Of a DNA stretch of 64,000 nt, positions 17,713-26,483 are shown piece after piece. Origin of the DNA: SIG440 sp045646865. Its GTDB lineage: Bacteria > Bacillota > Clostridia > Monoglobales > Monoglobaceae. The stretch's first letter is position 1. Each line of letters begins with the position of its first letter. Position numbers and translations under genes: made by a program. The notes beneath the pieces were generated by a model. The model ran no database searches and had not been told where the DNA came from. It saw only the letters and a list, made by a program, of their open reading frames with translations. Where the stretch lies: the NCBI GenBank assembly GCA_045646865.1, contig JAZRLM010000018.1, positions 62,001 through 126,000 on the forward strand, written 5' to 3'.

Positions 17713-18750
17713 TCAGTTCATCTTCCACATAACATGGATATCCTCAGGGCCAAAGGCAAGTCCGACTTCCTTGCCCACAGGGTGATAATCGGTAGTATGT
17801 ATCATATACTGGCGGTATTTTGACTGTACCATTATTTCATAATGAACACCCTTGAATACAATGCTTGTAACCGTTCCGCCAAGCTTTGCCCCATCAGGCT
17901 CTACAATATCAATATCCTCGGGTCTGAGAACAACCTCGATTTCCTCGTTATCCTTAAAGCCTTTGTCAACACATTCAAATTCAAAATCGTCAAAGGCAAC
18001 CAGACAGTCACGAATCATAATACCCTCAATTATATTCGACTCGCCTATAAACTGAGCAACAAAACGGTTTTCAGGCTCGTTGTAAACATCTGTCGGAGTG
18101 CCAATCTGCTGAATGTAGCCGTCGTTCATAACAACCACGGTGTCAGACATAGAGAGTGCCTCCTCCTGATCGTGAGTTACATATATAAATGTAATACCAA
18201 CCTCCTGCTGAATCTTTTTAAGCTCAAACTGCATCTCTTTGCGGAGCTTTGCATCAAGAGCACCCAAAGGCTCGTCAAGGAGCAACACTTTTGGCTTGTT
18301 GATAAGAGCACGGGCAATTGCCACACGCTGCTGCTGACCGCCTGAAAGTGAAGTTACATCACGTTTTTCGTATCCTGCAAGTCCAACAAGCTGAAGCATC
18401 TTTTCAACCTCCTGCTTAACCACAGACTTGTCAGTCTTTTTTATGTTAAGACCAAAGGCAATATTATCAAAAACATTAAGGTGCGGAAACAAAGCATATT
18501 TCTGGAACACCGTATTTACCTCGCGCTTGTATGGGGGCAGTTTTGAAATCTCGATACCGTCAAACAGGATTTCGCCGTCATCGGATTCGTCAAAGCCTGC
18601 AATTATACGCAAAGTAGTCGTCTTGCCACAGCCCGAAGGACCAAGAAGGGTCAAAAACTCCTTCTCGTTGATTTTAAGGTTAATACCCTTTAAAATCTGC
18701 TGGTCATCAAATGTTTTTGTAATGTTTTTAAGTTCAATTAAAGTGTTCAA
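17713..18750 (-). CDS. potA: Spermidine/putrescine ABC transporter ATP-binding protein PotA
   Basis: The 345-residue cytosolic ATPase carries Walker A GPSGCGKTT (near residue 36), the signature LSGGQQQR (near 136), Walker B VLLLDEP (near 156), the switch His in YVTHDQEEAL, and a C-terminal TOBE-type domain (about 240-345). The start is TTG at 18750, six bases after AAGGAGGG. It follows the XRE-cupin regulator by 12 bases. Substrate assignment rests on its PotB and PotC-PotD neighbours. Confidence 0.95.
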   Translation of the reverse strand: MNTLIELKNITKTFDDQQILKGINLKINEKEFLTLLGPSGCGKTTTLRIIAGFDESDDGEILFDGIEISKLPPYKREVNTVFQKYALFPHLNVFDNIAFGLNIKKTDKSVVKQEVEKMLQLVGLAGYEKRDVTSLSGGQQQRVAIARALINKPKVLLLDEPLGALDAKLRKEMQFELKKIQQEVGITFIYVTHDQEEALSMSDTVVVMNDGYIQQIGTPTDVYNEPENRFVAQFIGESNIIEGIMIRDCLVAFDDFEFECVDKGFKDNEEIEVVLRPEDIDIVEPDGAKLGGTVTSIVFKGVHYEIMVQSKYRQYMIHTTDYHPVGKEVGLAFGPEDIHVMWKMN

Positions 18751-18762
18751 AGTATTCCCTCC

Positions 18763-19296
18763 TTAAAAGAACGGCGGAGTTGATATCCAAATCAGCTCGC
18801 AGTTCCGTTTTCCGTTGTTTTCTATATGATAATTTTCGTTGCACCCTACATAAAAAGTATCGCCCTTTTTCAGATGATGCTTTTCGCCGCCGTAGATAAG
18901 GTCGGCACAGCCGCTTAGAACAAAGCCAAAATCCTCACCGTCGTGGGGGGGTATCTCCTGAGATTTTCCGTCGGGAAAAATTTCAATCCGTATCGGCTCC
19001 ATCACGTTTTTCTGGGCATTGGGCACAAGATAGTCAATCTTATACTCCTCCTGCTCGTTTTCATAATAATCCTTTTCCGAAAAGACAATTGCTTCCTCTG
19101 ATTTTTCGGAAAAGAACTCCTGCAGCGACGAGCCAAGAACCTCCAGCAAATCCTCTAACGTGGAGATTGACGGAGAACAGTTATTATTTTCAAGTTGTGA
19201 TAAAAAGCCCTTTGAAAGTTCGCTTCTGTTTGCAAGTTCTTCAAGAGTAAGCTGATGCTTGATTCTCAGGCGTTTCAGCTTTTTGCCTATATCCAC
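18763..19296 (-). CDS. XRE-cupin transcriptional regulator of the polyamine operon
   Basis: The 177-residue DNA-binding protein has an N-terminal Cro/CI helix-turn-helix (about 5-60, LTLEELANRSELSKGFLSQL) and a C-terminal cupin (about 105-177, PPHDGEDFGFVLSG and KKGDTFYVGCN) that should bind a small ligand. PuuR and related regulators share this design and respond to polyamines. It is the first gene of the potABCD operon, and its promoter carries a perfect inverted repeat, so autoregulation is likely. The GTG at 19296 fits the AGAGGTG ribosome site; a GTG nine bases upstream overlaps it. Confidence 0.9.
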   Translation of the reverse strand: MDIGKKLKRLRIKHQLTLEELANRSELSKGFLSQLENNNCSPSISTLEDLLEVLGSSLQEFFSEKSEEAIVFSEKDYYENEQEEYKIDYLVPNAQKNVMEPIRIEIFPDGKSQEIPPHDGEDFGFVLSGCADLIYGGEKHHLKKGDTFYVGCNENYHIENNGKRNCELIWISTPPFF

Positions 19297-19328
19297 AAAA
19301 CTCACCTCTGAAATTTAGTATTACAAAA

Positions 19329-19356
19329 CTTTTGTTTTAATACTGTAAAACAAAAG
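19329..19356. promoter_or_regulatory. Operator: 11-bp perfect inverted repeat at the pot operon start
   Basis: CTTTTGTTTTA-atactg-TAAAACAAAAG is a perfect 11/11 inverted repeat with a 6-base spacer. It begins three bases after the -10 hexamer on the transcribed side, covering the predicted transcription start. It is the natural site for the XRE-cupin protein encoded directly downstream. Confidence 0.75.
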
Positions 19357-19358
19357 CT

Positions 19359-19387
19359 ATTATACATAATAATGGCAAATTAATCAA
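19359..19387 (-). promoter_or_regulatory. Promoter of the xre-pot operon
   Basis: On the minus strand TTGATT (19387-19382), a 17-base spacer and TATAAT (19364-19359) form a near-consensus housekeeping promoter that reads into the regulator gene. Confidence 0.75.
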
Positions 19388-19415
19388 GTACTTTAACGAA
19401 ATTTGTTGAAAATTT

Positions 19416-20207
19416 TTATAAACCCAGTAGCTTTGCTGCATTTTTATAATATATCTTTTCCTTATCCTGTGGCGTAATGTCAAGGGATTCAATCAGCCTT
19501 ACCTCCCATGATGGTCTGTGCCAGGGCATATCCGAGCCAAAAAGCAGTCTGTCAGGGGTATGCTTGTCCACAATTTCCTGAGCAAATGCCTTGGGCATAT
19601 TTCCGTAACCAAAGGACAAATCAAACCACACATCCTTGCCGGCTAAATGCTTTATCACCAAATCCTTGCATCCTGCACCGCCCCAATGTGCCGCAATAAC
19701 AGGTGCCGAAAACCATTTAAGTGCATGCTCCAGATTTTGCGGCATACAATGAAATGGCTCGCCATAGCCGTAATCGTGACCTGCGTGGAAAAGGGTTATC
19801 AGGCCAAGGTCTGAAATCTTTTTGTATATTGGTTTCATCCTCTCGTCATCAACAAAAAAGCTCTGATATTCGGGGTGAAGCTTAACACCTTTAAGCCCCA
19901 ACGCCTTAATACGTTCAAGCTCTTCCAGAGCATCAGGTGCATCAGGATGCACCGACCCGAAAGCAATTATCTTTTCATCCTTGTTTATCTCGGCCGCAAA
20001 GTTATTTACATTGGTCTGTTGCTGCGGATTTGTTGCAATTCCCAGAACCACTGATATGTCAACGCCGTCATTTGCCATTTCTTCCTTAAGGCTTGCAAGG
20101 GTCCCCTTATGCTGGGGGATAAGCCCGCCCGAAGTGTGGCTTAAAGTTTTGATGGCACGCTCGGCAATTCTTTCAGGAAATGCGTGTGTGTGAATATCTA
20201 TAAGCAT
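19416..20207 (-). CDS. Amidohydrolase family metal-dependent hydrolase
   Basis: The 263-residue protein folds as a TIM-barrel amidohydrolase. The N-terminal metal ligands are in MLIDIHTHAFPE; further conserved stretches are GVKLHPEYQ (near residue 126), the metal His in LITLFHAGHDYGYG and VIAAHWGGAG, and the catalytic Asp in RLLFGSDMPWHRP (near residue 223). This is the ACMSD/TIM-barrel type that acts on aromatic acids or small amides; the substrate is unknown. It has its own promoter and a GGAGGAG ribosome site, and stands alone between the pot operon and an ABC operon. Confidence 0.88.
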   Translation of the reverse strand: MLIDIHTHAFPERIAERAIKTLSHTSGGLIPQHKGTLASLKEEMANDGVDISVVLGIATNPQQQTNVNNFAAEINKDEKIIAFGSVHPDAPDALEELERIKALGLKGVKLHPEYQSFFVDDERMKPIYKKISDLGLITLFHAGHDYGYGEPFHCMPQNLEHALKWFSAPVIAAHWGGAGCKDLVIKHLAGKDVWFDLSFGYGNMPKAFAQEIVDKHTPDRLLFGSDMPWHRPSWEVRLIESLDITPQDKEKIYYKNAAKLLGL

Positions 20208-20226
20208 AAAATCTCCTCCGTTTTCA

Positions 20227-20255
20227 ATGATAACATAAACAAAATAAAATGTAAA
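20227..20255 (-). promoter_or_regulatory. Promoter of the amidohydrolase gene
   Basis: TTTACA (20255-20250), a 17-base spacer and TATCAT (20232-20227) lie 20 bases upstream of the ATG on the minus strand. Confidence 0.55.
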
Positions 20256-20283
20256 TAAATCAACCTTATTTTACTCCAAAACA

Positions 20284-20322
20284 ACAAAAATATGAAGACA
20301 CCAATCAAATTGATGCCTTCAC
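20284..20322 (-). terminator. Terminator after the ABC permease gene
   Basis: On the minus strand TGAAGGCATCAAT and ATTGGTGTCTTCA form a stem with two wobble or mismatch positions, followed by TATTTTTG. It starts six bases after the permease stop. Confidence 0.65.
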
Positions 20323-20327
20323 ATAAA

Positions 20328-22385
20328 CTATTTTATTAATTCAATAATTTCCGAGCCGTCTTCATAAAATGCAGCCTCTACCTCCAGATGTTCTGCCTCG
20401 TTTATAACGCACACATAATATGAAAATTCTTTATCAGGAACAAACCGAACACCCTTATTTGTCACAAAATCGGCAATGCTCTTTTTTGTTTCATCATCGG
20501 TTATTCTTTCAATGCCTGTCAGCTCACTGAAGTTCTTTATTCTGTACGACTGTACCGTGCCGCCCTTTCCATAGGACGCCGTTAAAATTTCTTCAGCGGT
20601 TGTATATTCTTCCCAGTCTTCCTTTGTCAGCACACACAGGTCACGGTTTCCAATATTAAATAGTTGGTCTTCGAAGCCGTTGTCCCTTATCCATTGAATT
20701 GATTTTTTGTAATTTGCATTAATGCTCAAGAACATACTGCTAAGATAACGGTCTGAATCCTCTCTTTTTAAATTCTCGGCAGAAACATATTCAACGATCA
20801 CATTCATACTCCACACATTTCCGCCGTGCATCTGGCTGTAATCAAGGCTCATAATATCCTCTTCAAGACAGGAATAAAATTCTTTTATCTTTTCGCTGCC
20901 ATTAAAAAGTACACTGCTGTGATTAAAGCCTATATTATAAATTTCTCCGATATTGGTGTCAAACAGTTCTACAACCTTGCGTTTGTAGTCATCAAACTTG
21001 TAAAGGTTTTCAAGAATTCCATCAGCCTTTACCATATTTAAAGGATAACGCCTTACCAGAGTTTTGCCGTTTTTCAATTTATATTTAATATGCATTGCGG
21101 TGTTGTAGTTATAATTCTCCCTGTGTTCTTTAACAGTATAAATGTTTTCCTTTTCAACCAGCTCATTATGAACAGATATGGTATAGGCTTTTATTTCTTC
21201 ATTATCAAGCCATGGGGCATCAGCCTGATAATAGTATTCATAAATTGCAACATTCTCTACCTCTGTAATATCGGGAACACGCGTTTCGTATCCGAAAAAG
21301 CTGGTAAAGGCAAATATGCATATCATTCCACAGAAGGCTACCGCAAATACAAGATAGCCCTTATATCTGTTCCACACCTTAAAGCTTTTCCGCAGTACCA
21401 TTTCTGCTGCAAAGTATACAACAATGCTGACTATTGCCGTAACTATTACGGGAACTATCGGTCTTTCGCCAATCGTGTAACTGAAAACTGCAAATGTTCC
21501 AAGTGCCGCGACAAATGTCACCAGATATTTATAAATGGGGTTAAGACATTTGAATGCCGCCACATCCTCGGCAGTTTCCATTCTGCGCTTTTTGTAAAGC
21601 AGACAGCCAAACACATAAAATACCGCCGCCAAAGCAATCATAATAACCAGTCTTAACCAGTCAAATGCGGGAGCTTTTTTAAATCCCAAATCGTTGGCAA
21701 TTTCAATAACGTATGCGACAAAGTTCCATTCTATCGATTTGTTTATAAGTGCGTTTGCCTCGTAATATCCGTAAATAAAGCATGATGCCAAAGCTGAAAA
21801 AGCTCCTGCAAAGATAATCACAATGCAATGAATCAAGCCGTTCAATCCAACTACCGCAAAGCTGTTTCCTGTAAGATTTGCCGCAAATGTGGAAATTGAA
21901 AACATCAAAAATACCGTCAGCAGATTTACGCCTGTCCATATCAGGCAAGAGGTAACATCAAAAAATCCGCCATAGCCGCCAAGGCTTAAAATCACAAGAA
22001 TTATTCCGTTTATAATAATCGGTGCCGCCATAAGTGTAAGTGCCGCCAGAACTGTTGATATGTAATTTGCCGTTCTGGAAACAGGCAGGCTGTGAACAAA
22101 CACCGAAGTCTTTTTTGAATGAACAAAACGGTATACCAGAAGTGCCACAACCGTTGGCACAAAACAGCCGACTATCACAGGGAAAAACAGGTAAAAATTA
22201 TCAAGAATAAGTGCGGTACCTCTCTCAGACATCAGATACCATGTGTCACCCTTATCCACACCAAGAAGTATCACCAGAGAGGTTGTCATAAAAAGAATAA
22301 TGGTATAAAGAACAGCACCCCACATATACCTTCTTAATGTAGATTTAAAAATCCCTTTGTTAAATAATGATGTTTTTGAAGTCAT
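20328..22385 (-). CDS. ABC-2 type permease with a large C-terminal soluble domain
   Basis: The 685-residue membrane protein has an N-terminal block of about six to eight helices (residues 15-270), two or three further helices (about 290-375), and then roughly 300 residues without membrane segments, rich in aromatic and acidic residues. It pairs with the ATPase encoded upstream, whose stop it overlaps by 26 bases. The ATG at 22385 follows GGGAGG by eight bases. Similar GntR-ATPase-permease operons export antimicrobials or respond to envelope stress (YtrABC-like); the substrate is unknown. Confidence 0.85.
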   Translation of the reverse strand: MTSKTSLFNKGIFKSTLRRYMWGAVLYTIILFMTTSLVILLGVDKGDTWYLMSERGTALILDNFYLFFPVIVGCFVPTVVALLVYRFVHSKKTSVFVHSLPVSRTANYISTVLAALTLMAAPIIINGIILVILSLGGYGGFFDVTSCLIWTGVNLLTVFLMFSISTFAANLTGNSFAVVGLNGLIHCIVIIFAGAFSALASCFIYGYYEANALINKSIEWNFVAYVIEIANDLGFKKAPAFDWLRLVIMIALAAVFYVFGCLLYKKRRMETAEDVAAFKCLNPIYKYLVTFVAALGTFAVFSYTIGERPIVPVIVTAIVSIVVYFAAEMVLRKSFKVWNRYKGYLVFAVAFCGMICIFAFTSFFGYETRVPDITEVENVAIYEYYYQADAPWLDNEEIKAYTISVHNELVEKENIYTVKEHRENYNYNTAMHIKYKLKNGKTLVRRYPLNMVKADGILENLYKFDDYKRKVVELFDTNIGEIYNIGFNHSSVLFNGSEKIKEFYSCLEEDIMSLDYSQMHGGNVWSMNVIVEYVSAENLKREDSDRYLSSMFLSINANYKKSIQWIRDNGFEDQLFNIGNRDLCVLTKEDWEEYTTAEEILTASYGKGGTVQSYRIKNFSELTGIERITDDETKKSIADFVTNKGVRFVPDKEFSYYVCVINEAEHLEVEAAFYEDGSEIIELIK

Positions 22386-23259
22386 AACCCAAACCTCCCA
22401 ACTCATAAATGAATACTTCCTCCAGCGTCAGGCTGATACACTCGCAAAGGGTTGGCATCAGTTCCTTCATCTGCTTGTCGGTTTGCTGCAAATCGCCACG
22501 GACTATCACGTTGTAAACCGAGCCAACCTTTGTCTTGTGCAGAATATTTTGCATATCATCAAGCTGCTTTGCCGCATCCTCTGTCAGCACAATCTGATAC
22601 TTGTGAACATCGCCCTTAAGGTCATCAAGGGATTTTTCAAGAATCATTTTGCCCTTATGTATAATACCAACCCAATCGCATATATCCTCAAGCTCGCGCA
22701 GATTGTGTGACGATACCAGAACCGTCATTTCGCGGTCGGCAACATCGGCAATCACAAGATTAAGCACCTGCTTGCGCATTACAGGGTCAAGACCGTCAAG
22801 AGGCTCGTCAAGAATAAGAACATCAGGCATTGCAGAAAGGCTGAGCCAGAATGCAACCTGCTTTTTCATACCCTTTGACAGCTTTCGTATCTGGCGTTTT
22901 TCGTCAATATTAAAAATCTGGCTTATGGCTTTGTATCTGTCCTCGTTAAAATTCGGATACATATCACGGTAAAACCTTGCCATTTCCTTAATACTGAATG
23001 TGCTGTAATAAAACCAGTCATCCGAAATATTAAGAACAGTCTGCTTTATTCCTTCGTTTTCATAAACATTTTCGCCGTTAATCGTTATCTCGCCCGACTT
23101 TGGGGTGAGCACACCGTTTATATGGTTAATTAATGTAGTCTTGCCTGCCCCGTTAGGACCGATAAGACCGTATATTGTACCTTTTCTGACCCCCATATGC
23201 ACATCGTCAAGCACCTTGAAGTCATCAAAGTATTTAGTTACACCTTTTACTTTTATCAC
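22360..23259 (-). CDS. ABC transporter ATP-binding protein (YtrB/YhcG-like)
   Basis: The 299-residue ATPase has Walker A GPNGAGKTT (near residue 35), a signature-like LSKGMKKQVAF (near 128), Walker B VLILDEPLDGLDP (near 148) and the switch His in SSHNLRELE. The signature reads LSKGM instead of LSGGQ, common in exporters of the YhcG/BcrA group. The last 80 residues form an accessory domain. It overlaps the GntR regulator by four bases (stop/start ATGA-type) and the permease by 26, so all three are translationally coupled. Confidence 0.93.
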   Translation of the reverse strand: MIKVKGVTKYFDDFKVLDDVHMGVRKGTIYGLIGPNGAGKTTLINHINGVLTPKSGEITINGENVYENEGIKQTVLNISDDWFYYSTFSIKEMARFYRDMYPNFNEDRYKAISQIFNIDEKRQIRKLSKGMKKQVAFWLSLSAMPDVLILDEPLDGLDPVMRKQVLNLVIADVADREMTVLVSSHNLRELEDICDWVGIIHKGKMILEKSLDDLKGDVHKYQIVLTEDAAKQLDDMQNILHKTKVGSVYNVIVRGDLQQTDKQMKELMPTLCECISLTLEEVFIYELGGLGYDFKNIII

Positions 23260-23636
23260 AAGGACTCCTCCTTTTCTGAATATACATTATTAATAATATT
23301 TTGCAGCATATCCTTATCCTCGCCAAGATAGGCCAGCTCCTTTGCCGCAAGCCGCAACTGTTCATATAACTCGTCACATCGTCTTTGGCTGTTGACCTGC
23401 GATACAGGTGCAACAAAGTTACCCTTGCCCTTGATGCTGTATATAAAGCCTTCCTGCTCAAGCTGCTTATATGCTCGCTGAACCGTGTTGGGATTAACCG
23501 TCAGGCTGATTGAAAGCTCCCTTACCGACGGAAGCTGCTCGTCGGTCGCCAGTATTCCGTTAATTATCAGCGATTTCAGCTCTGCCTCAATCTGTTCGTG
23601 CAATGTTCTGCCGTCTTTGTAATCCAGATTTATCAT
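23256..23636 (-). CDS. GntR-family (YtrA subfamily) transcriptional regulator
   Basis: The 126-residue protein has the winged helix-turn-helix of GntR regulators (about 10-75: TLHEQIEAELKSLIINGIL, QLPSVRELSISLTVNPNTVQ, RAYKQLEQEGFI) and only a short helical C-terminus of about 50 residues, as in the YtrA subfamily. YtrA-type repressors sit first in ABC-transporter operons and repress them. The upstream promoter has a perfect 10-base inverted repeat over the start point, matching autorepression. Confidence 0.93.
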   Translation of the reverse strand: MINLDYKDGRTLHEQIEAELKSLIINGILATDEQLPSVRELSISLTVNPNTVQRAYKQLEQEGFIYSIKGKGNFVAPVSQVNSQRRCDELYEQLRLAAKELAYLGEDKDMLQNIINNVYSEKEESL

Positions 23637-23656
23637 TCACTCACCTCCTTTTTTGC

Positions 23657-23683
23657 AACTGTATTATTTGTATTAATACAGTT
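23657..23683. promoter_or_regulatory. GntR/YtrA operator
   Basis: AACTGTATTA-tttgtat-TAATACAGTT is a perfect 10-base inverted repeat with a 7-base spacer. It directly abuts the -10 element and lies 21 bases before the regulator's ATG. Confidence 0.8.
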
Positions 23684-23712
23684 AATATAGCATACTTTTT
23701 GGGAGTTGTCAA
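23684..23712 (-). promoter_or_regulatory. Promoter of the gntR-ABC operon
   Basis: TTGACA (23712-23707), a 17-base spacer and TATATT (23689-23684), with the extended -10 TG one base before it, form a very strong housekeeping promoter on the minus strand. Confidence 0.85.
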
Positions 23713-23723
23713 TATGTTTTGGC

Positions 23724-23762
23724 AAAAAAATATAGAAACCCGTTTTCACAGATTTCTATATC
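23724..23762 (-). terminator. Terminator after the small lipoprotein gene
   Basis: On the minus strand ATATAGAAA and TTTCTATAT flank a 13-base loop and are followed by seven T. Confidence 0.8.
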
Positions 23763-23786
23763 CTCGCATTATTTAATTCATTTTTA

Positions 23787-23999
23787 TCATTTGTTGTTGG
23801 GCTGTGCCATATTGCCAGTGTCCGAAGCACCCATATCTGTCACGTTATCAATGGCATTTTGAGTTCCGTCCATTATTCTTTCGCCTGCCTGTTTAACATC
23901 ATCAACAGCCGATGATGCAGGATTGTTGTTTGCTCCACATCCTGTAATCAGACATACCGATGACAATACTCCGGCAAACACCAAAAGCAGTTTCTTCAT
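23787..23999 (-). CDS. Small secreted lipoprotein of unknown function
   Basis: The 70-residue protein starts with a signal peptide (MKKLLLVFAGVLSSVCLITG) ending in a lipobox LITGC, so lipidation at Cys21 is predicted. The mature 50 residues are polar and Asn/Asp/Gly-rich (ANNNPASSAVDDVKQAGER and a QPNNK tail) with one likely amphipathic helix. No domain is recognised. It has its own terminator and sits between the ferritin gene and the GntR operon, 24 bases downstream of ferritin, so it may be co-transcribed with ferritin. Confidence 0.75.
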   Translation of the reverse strand: MKKLLLVFAGVLSSVCLITGCGANNNPASSAVDDVKQAGERIMDGTQNAIDNVTDMGASDTGNMAQPNNK

Positions 24000-24023
24000 A
24001 AAACTACCACCTTCTTTAAAAAA

Positions 24024-24536
24024 TTAAAGAACAAGTGACGGTGCGGTATATACTCTTGCTGCATACTCGGCGTCAAGCATATAAAGTCCCTTTGAATCGT
24101 TTCCGAACAGCTTCATTTTTGAAATCATATCCTCGGAATTCTTTTCCTCTTCAAGCTGTTCCTTTACGAACCAGTCAAGAAACTGCATTGTTCTGAAATC
24201 TTTTACGCTGTATGCCTCGCCGTATATATTGTTTATCAGGCTTGTAACATATCTTTCGTGTTCCAAAGCCATTTCAAGCGGATCCATAAGGCTCTTTGGC
24301 TCCTTATCGGGTTTTGCCACAGGCAACAGCTCGATATTTTCGCTGTTATTCTGCAGATACTGAAGTATAAGCATTGCGTGGTCTCTTTCCTCCTGAGCCT
24401 GAATTTTGTACCAGTTTGAAAAACCGTCAAGTCCTTCTCTGTCATAGTATATCGAAAAATCAAGATATAAATACGCAGAATATAATTCCTTATTTATCTG
24501 GTCGTTAAGTAATTCTCTGACTTTTTCATTTAACAT
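24024..24536 (-). CDS. Ferritin (non-heme, FtnA type)
   Basis: This 170-residue iron-storage protein oxidises Fe(II) and stores it in a 24-subunit shell. The four-helix ferroxidase ligands are visible: Glu17 in NKELYSAYLYLDF, the EERDHAMLILQY motif near residue 49, a Glu near 94 (LEHERYVTSLI) and the QEEEK-like KEQLEEEKNSEDM near residue 127. The ribosome site AAGGAGG is strong. It lies divergently from the phosphate transporter, next to the small lipoprotein. Its location supports an oxygen- and iron-sensitive anaerobe. Confidence 0.95.
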   Translation of the reverse strand: MLNEKVRELLNDQINKELYSAYLYLDFSIYYDREGLDGFSNWYKIQAQEERDHAMLILQYLQNNSENIELLPVAKPDKEPKSLMDPLEMALEHERYVTSLINNIYGEAYSVKDFRTMQFLDWFVKEQLEEEKNSEDMISKMKLFGNDSKGLYMLDAEYAARVYTAPSLVL

Positions 24537-24569
24537 TTTTGTTGCCTCCTTATAAATATATCTTTATTA

Positions 24570-24598
24570 ATTTTAACATATTTTCATTTTTGTTGCAA
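24570..24598 (-). promoter_or_regulatory. Promoter of the ferritin gene
   Basis: TTGCAA (24598-24593), a 17-base spacer and TAAAAT (24575-24570) lie 34 bases upstream of the ATG on the minus strand. Confidence 0.6.
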
Positions 24599-24669
24599 CC
24601 CTCATTTAATTACATTTATAAAGATTTCTGTAGGTTTACAAAAGATTTATCCGGTTTTAAAGGAAATAC

Positions 24670-24698
24670 TTGAAAAAAATGTCTGAATATGTTATATT
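24670..24698 (+). promoter_or_regulatory. Promoter of the Na/Pi cotransporter gene
   Basis: TTGAAA (24670-24675), a 17-base spacer and TATATT (24693-24698) lie 70 bases before the ATG. Confidence 0.6.
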
Positions 24699-24767
24699 AA
24701 ATTTGATAGCTTCTTTCCAGATGCTACGCATAAATATGTTAAATATCACTTTTGAGAGGAGTCTTTT

Positions 24768-26453
24768 ATGTTAACATCACAGGATATTATGCAGTTAATT
24801 CAGAGCCTTATCTGGCTGCTGGCAGGCGTAGGCGTATTCATCGTAGGAATGAACTTTATGGGCGATGCTCTTGAAAAAAGTGCAGGTTCGGGAATGAAAC
24901 GTTTGCTTGAAAGAATAAGCAATAACAGATTTTCAGGTGTTGGAATCGGTGCCGGAGTAACGGCTATCATACAGAGTTCATCTGCAACCTCAGTTATGGT
25001 TATCGGTCTTGTAAATGCAGGTGTAATGACACTTATGCAGGCAACCCCTATTATTATGGGTGCAAATATAGGTACAACCATTACCGGTGTTCTGGTAGCT
25101 CTTAAAAACGACTACTTTAACATGGCAATGTACCTGCTGGCTTTTGCAGGCGTAATGATGGGCTTTTCAAGCAAGGAAAAGTTTAAGATTACCGGAAGTC
25201 TTTGCTGTGGATTGGGTCTTATATTTGTTGGTCTTAATATTATGAGCAGCGAACAGGCCTTTGGAAATCCCCTAGTGGAAAATATGTTTACCGAGATTTT
25301 CAAAACAATTAATCATCCTCTTCTGCTGATTGTTGTTGGTGTTATATTTACCGCTCTAATTCAGAGTTCTTCGGCATCCACAGGTATTGTTATAACAATG
25401 GTTGGCTCCAAAATTCTTCCCCTTGATCTTGCATTGTTTATTGTTCTTGGTGCAAATATCGGTACTTGTGTAACAGCACTTCTTGCCTCGGTTGGTGCAA
25501 ATGCAAATTCCAAGCGAGTTGCACTTATCCACTTTACTTTTAATACAATTGGCACAATTTTGTTTACTGCAATTATCTGGTTACTCAGAGAGCCTGTTGT
25601 AAACATTTTAGTATCGGCATTCCCGGGCGAAGATCAGATGTCTCTCCAGATGAGGGTTTCACTTTTCCACGTTATTTTCAATGTAACCACCACCTGTATT
25701 CTTCTTCCCTTTGTTAAACAGCTTGTTGATTATTCCTGCTCGGTTATCAAAGATAAGAAGGCGCTTGCCGAAGTCAAAACTCTTAAATATGTTGATGAAC
25801 GTCTTCTTGCAACACCACCTGTTGCACTTATGCAGGTTAAGAAGGAAATGGACTATATGATAAATCTGGTAGAAGAAAATACACGTCTTTGTTTTACAGC
25901 AATGGATACAGGCTCTGCCAAATATAACGATTTGATTTACAAAAATGAAGGCATAATTGACTTTACCAACAGCGCCTTAACAGAATTTTTGATTAACTTA
26001 TCTGCAAAGGTTGAGGGCAGCGACGAAAAAGTTATCGGTTCATACTTCCACGTTCTGAACGACCTTGAACGTATCGGCGACCATGCCGAGAACTTCCACG
26101 AAATCGGTATGGAAATGATAAATAAGGGTATTTCATTCTCTGAAAAAGCCCACAATGGTATTATGGATATGCGTAATAATGTTATGCAGATGTTTGATAT
26201 ATCAAAGGATGCCTTCGAGAACCTGCACAAAGACAATCTGGCAGGGCTGACCAAACTGGAAGAAGGCGTTGATGCTATGAAGAAAGAGCTTATCTCCAGC
26301 CACTTTGCACGACTTGCCGAAGGCAACTGCAGTGTGGACGTAAGCCCCTATTATTCATCTGTTATAGTTGGTCTTGAAAGAGTTGCCGACCACCTTGTAA
26401 ATGTGGGTTACAGTATTGTTAATCCTACCGGTTCACAAAAACAAGAAAATTAA
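24768..26453 (+). CDS. Na+/phosphate cotransporter (NptA/PNaS family) with PhoU-like domain
   Basis: The 561-residue membrane protein has two inverted transport repeats, each with the family QSSSA motif: AIIQSSSATSVMVIG (near residue 65) and TALIQSSSASTGIVI (near residue 200). About eight to ten helices end near residue 330. Residues 350-555 form a soluble PhoU-like helical domain that in this family may sense phosphate. It would import phosphate coupled to sodium. GAGAGGAG precedes the ATG. It is monocistronic and followed by the cobalamin riboswitch region. Confidence 0.93.
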   Translation: MLTSQDIMQLIQSLIWLLAGVGVFIVGMNFMGDALEKSAGSGMKRLLERISNNRFSGVGIGAGVTAIIQSSSATSVMVIGLVNAGVMTLMQATPIIMGANIGTTITGVLVALKNDYFNMAMYLLAFAGVMMGFSSKEKFKITGSLCCGLGLIFVGLNIMSSEQAFGNPLVENMFTEIFKTINHPLLLIVVGVIFTALIQSSSASTGIVITMVGSKILPLDLALFIVLGANIGTCVTALLASVGANANSKRVALIHFTFNTIGTILFTAIIWLLREPVVNILVSAFPGEDQMSLQMRVSLFHVIFNVTTTCILLPFVKQLVDYSCSVIKDKKALAEVKTLKYVDERLLATPPVALMQVKKEMDYMINLVEENTRLCFTAMDTGSAKYNDLIYKNEGIIDFTNSALTEFLINLSAKVEGSDEKVIGSYFHVLNDLERIGDHAENFHEIGMEMINKGISFSEKAHNGIMDMRNNVMQMFDISKDAFENLHKDNLAGLTKLEEGVDAMKKELISSHFARLAEGNCSVDVSPYYSSVIVGLERVADHLVNVGYSIVNPTGSQKQEN

Positions 26454-26483
26454 AAAATTTAATACATTCACACAAAGTGTTGA

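Noticed and set aside
24537..24767. PerR box upstream of ferritin
   Set aside because: TTATAAATATATCTT matches only about nine consensus positions in an A/T-rich region; not better than chance.
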